Below, piece after piece: positions 6,705-7,069 of a DNA stretch of 7,069 nucleotides. A program made the translations under genes and the position numbers. Each line of letters opens with the position of its first letter. The stretch's first letter is position 1. Under the pieces are notes generated by a model. It saw only the letters and a program-made list of their open reading frames with translations, was not told the origin of the DNA and did no database searches. Source of the DNA: Deltaproteobacteria bacterium (GTDB lineage Bacteria > UBA10199 > DSSB01); contig JAIOPF010000347.1 in assembly GCA_021414045.1 (NCBI GenBank), positions 1 through 7,069 of the forward strand. Direction: 5' to 3'.

Positions 6705-6851
6705 CAAAGCGCGGAAAGCTCAAAAAATACTCCTGTTATTACAGAGAGTTATTGAGACGCTTCTAGACCCTCCGTCCCGACTCCAAAAAAACTGAGGTAT
6801 GGGAGCCCCGTCATGACGAGATCGGGGTGAGAGACACCCCATTCGCGAGGG
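6705..6851. other. Non-coding stretch with competing dyads
   Basis: This is the main part of the gene-free interval 6647-6971. Reading frames here lack ribosome sites and recognisable protein sequence. CCCCG (6806-6810) can pair with CGGGG (6823-6827), but GGGGTG (6824-6829) can instead pair with CACCCC (6835-6840); the two hairpins exclude each other. CGTCATGACG (6809-6818) is a perfect 10-bp palindrome, and an A7 run lies at 6784-6790. The promoter of the helical-repeat gene presumably lies here, but I cannot place convincing -35 and -10 boxes. Confidence 0.4.
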
Positions 6852-6871
6852 AAAAAATGGGTGGGAGGGAA

Positions 6872-6892
6872 TATGGGCGAAACAGGGATCGA
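6872..6892 (-). repeat. 21-bp exact repeat of the tRNA-Val 3' end
   Basis: Bases 6872-6892 are identical to 6970-6990 in the same orientation, offset 98 bp. The repeated segment is tRNA nucleotides 56-74 (T-loop, T-stem 3' strand, acceptor 3' strand, discriminator A) plus two bases beyond the tRNA end. Duplicated tRNA 3' ends are classic attachment-site footprints of integrases, but here only 77 bp lie between copies and no integrase gene is visible. Confidence 0.8.
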
Positions 6893-6904
6893 GGCGATTC
6901 GCCC
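6874..6904 (-). pseudogene. Collapsed tRNA-Val-like remnant (31 nt)
   Basis: Read on the minus strand this begins GGGCGAAT, the first eight bases of the intact tRNA-Val, then CGCC, then the last 19 tRNA bases (56-74). Bases 9-55 of the tRNA, including D-arm, anticodon and variable region, are replaced by four bases. Both acceptor strands remain and can form the seven-base-pair stem GGGCGAA/TTCGCCC with discriminator A. It cannot act as a tRNA. It could be a deletion remnant of a second tRNA-Val or an attachment-site half that matches by chance on the 5' side. Confidence 0.6.
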
Positions 6905-6906
6905 AC

Positions 6907-6953
6907 CCGGAATGAATCCGGCTGGGCTAAAGCTTTGGTTCGATCCCTCGAAC
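6907..6953 (-). other. Two small hairpins just after tRNA-Val
   Basis: The first, 6938-6953, has the perfect stem GTTCGA/TCGAAC closed on the minus strand by GGGA, a GNRA-type tetraloop. The second, 6907-6921, has stem CCGGA/TCCGG with a five-base loop. Neither is followed by a T-run on the minus strand. The first contains GGTTCGATCCCT on the plus strand (6937-6948), an inverted copy of the tRNA T-arm sequence. They may shape the 3' end of the tRNA precursor. Confidence 0.45.
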
Positions 6954-6971
6954 AAAAGAATCTATATAGTA

Positions 6972-7045
6972 TGGGCGAAACAGGGATCGAACCTGTGACC
7001 TCTGCCTTGTAAGGGCAGCGCTCTAACCAGCTGAGCTATTCGCCC
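6972..7045 (-). tRNA. tRNA-Val (anticodon TAC)
   Basis: A complete 74-nt cloverleaf: acceptor GGGCGAA/TTCGCCC; D-arm with stem GCTC/GAGC and loop AGCTGGTTA; anticodon stem CTGCC/GGCAG with loop CTTACAA (anticodon at plus positions 7009-7011); five-base variable region AGGTC; T-arm stem ACAGG/CCTGT with loop TTCGATC; discriminator A at 6972. The CCA tail is not encoded (TAC follows), so it must be added by a nucleotidyltransferase. It decodes GUA and, by wobble, other valine codons. Only 24 bases lie between its 5' end and the window edge, so its promoter and any tRNA partners are not visible. Confidence 0.97.
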
Positions 7046-7069
7046 GGGAAACCGCATGCAGGCCTAACG

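Larger units (their letters stand above)
6852..6908 (-). terminator. Possible intrinsic terminator downstream of tRNA-Val
   Basis: On the minus strand GGGTGGG (6908-6902) is exactly complementary to CCCACCC (6865-6859), followed by A and six T (6858-6852). The 36-base loop is long, but CGAA/TTCG inside it can extend the pairing. It lies in the right orientation to end the tRNA-Val transcript. The long loop and the competing tRNA-like fold keep this tentative. Confidence 0.35.

Noticed and set aside
6734..6744. CTGT-TATT-ACAG-like half-sites resembling an E. coli SOS box
   Set aside because: The spacing is four instead of eight bases, and the lexA found here is unlikely to use the E. coli box.
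6761..6785. Plus-strand sequence resembling another tRNA 3' end (TTCTAGA, then CCCTC, CGTCCCG and CCA)
   Set aside because: No matching T-stem 5' strand or acceptor 5' strand is nearby, so the resemblance is probably chance.
6749..6955. 68-codon minus-strand reading frame between the tRNA and the helical-repeat gene
   Set aside because: It runs through the tRNA remnant and the hairpin dyads, is rich in Pro/Phe/Gly, and has no clear ribosome site.
6827..7012. Plus-strand reading frame ending M-G-E-T-G-I-E-P-V-T-S-A-L
   Set aside because: It is translated antisense through the tRNA-Val gene; this peptide ending is a familiar artefact of translating tRNA complements.

Overview
The window (7,069 bases, GC-rich by eye) reads as a Gram-negative bacterial chromosome in which every credible gene lies on the minus strand. 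In transcription order (right to left) it holds a tRNA-Val gene, a stretch with rearranged tRNA fragments, a large helical-repeat protein of unknown function, a lexA-imuB-dnaE2 DNA-damage mutagenesis cassette, and the start of a lipoprotein gene cut by the left edge. The LexA-controlled ImuB/DnaE2 cassette is best known from Proteobacteria. Together with the high GC and the lipoprotein signal it suggests a proteobacterial or deltaproteobacteria-like lineage; this placement is a low-confidence inference.

Right part (6647-7069): a complete tRNA-Val (anticodon TAC, 6972-7045, no encoded CCA). About 98 bp further along, its last 19 nt plus 2 flanking bases are repeated exactly, and the copy also keeps the 5' acceptor strand, giving a 31-nt collapsed tRNA-like element (6874-6904). 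Small hairpins and a possible intrinsic terminator surround it. Nothing in 6647-6971 looks coding.

Middle (4967-6646): a 559-residue, mostly helical protein with HEAT-like repeats, an acidic/polar C-terminal tail and a strong hairpin in its leader. I do not recognise the family.

Left part (156-4889): lexA, an imuB-like gene (a Y-family polymerase fold without its catalytic carboxylates) and dnaE2 (a catalytically complete error-prone Pol III alpha) follow each other with a 25-nt gap and a 4-nt overlap, so they are probably one operon. LexA would repress it; after damage and RecA-stimulated self-cleavage of LexA, the operon would supply DnaE2 and its clamp-tethering partner ImuB for translesion synthesis. 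The usual third member, ImuA, is absent from this locus. A TACGTA/TACGTA repeat one helical turn apart in the AT-rich lexA upstream region is a candidate operator unlike the classical SOS boxes.

The mutasome cassette is a known type of system. The least explained items are the missing imuA with a short Pol IV-shaped ImuB, the operator candidate, and the tRNA-derived debris. I do not see a wholly new system here.
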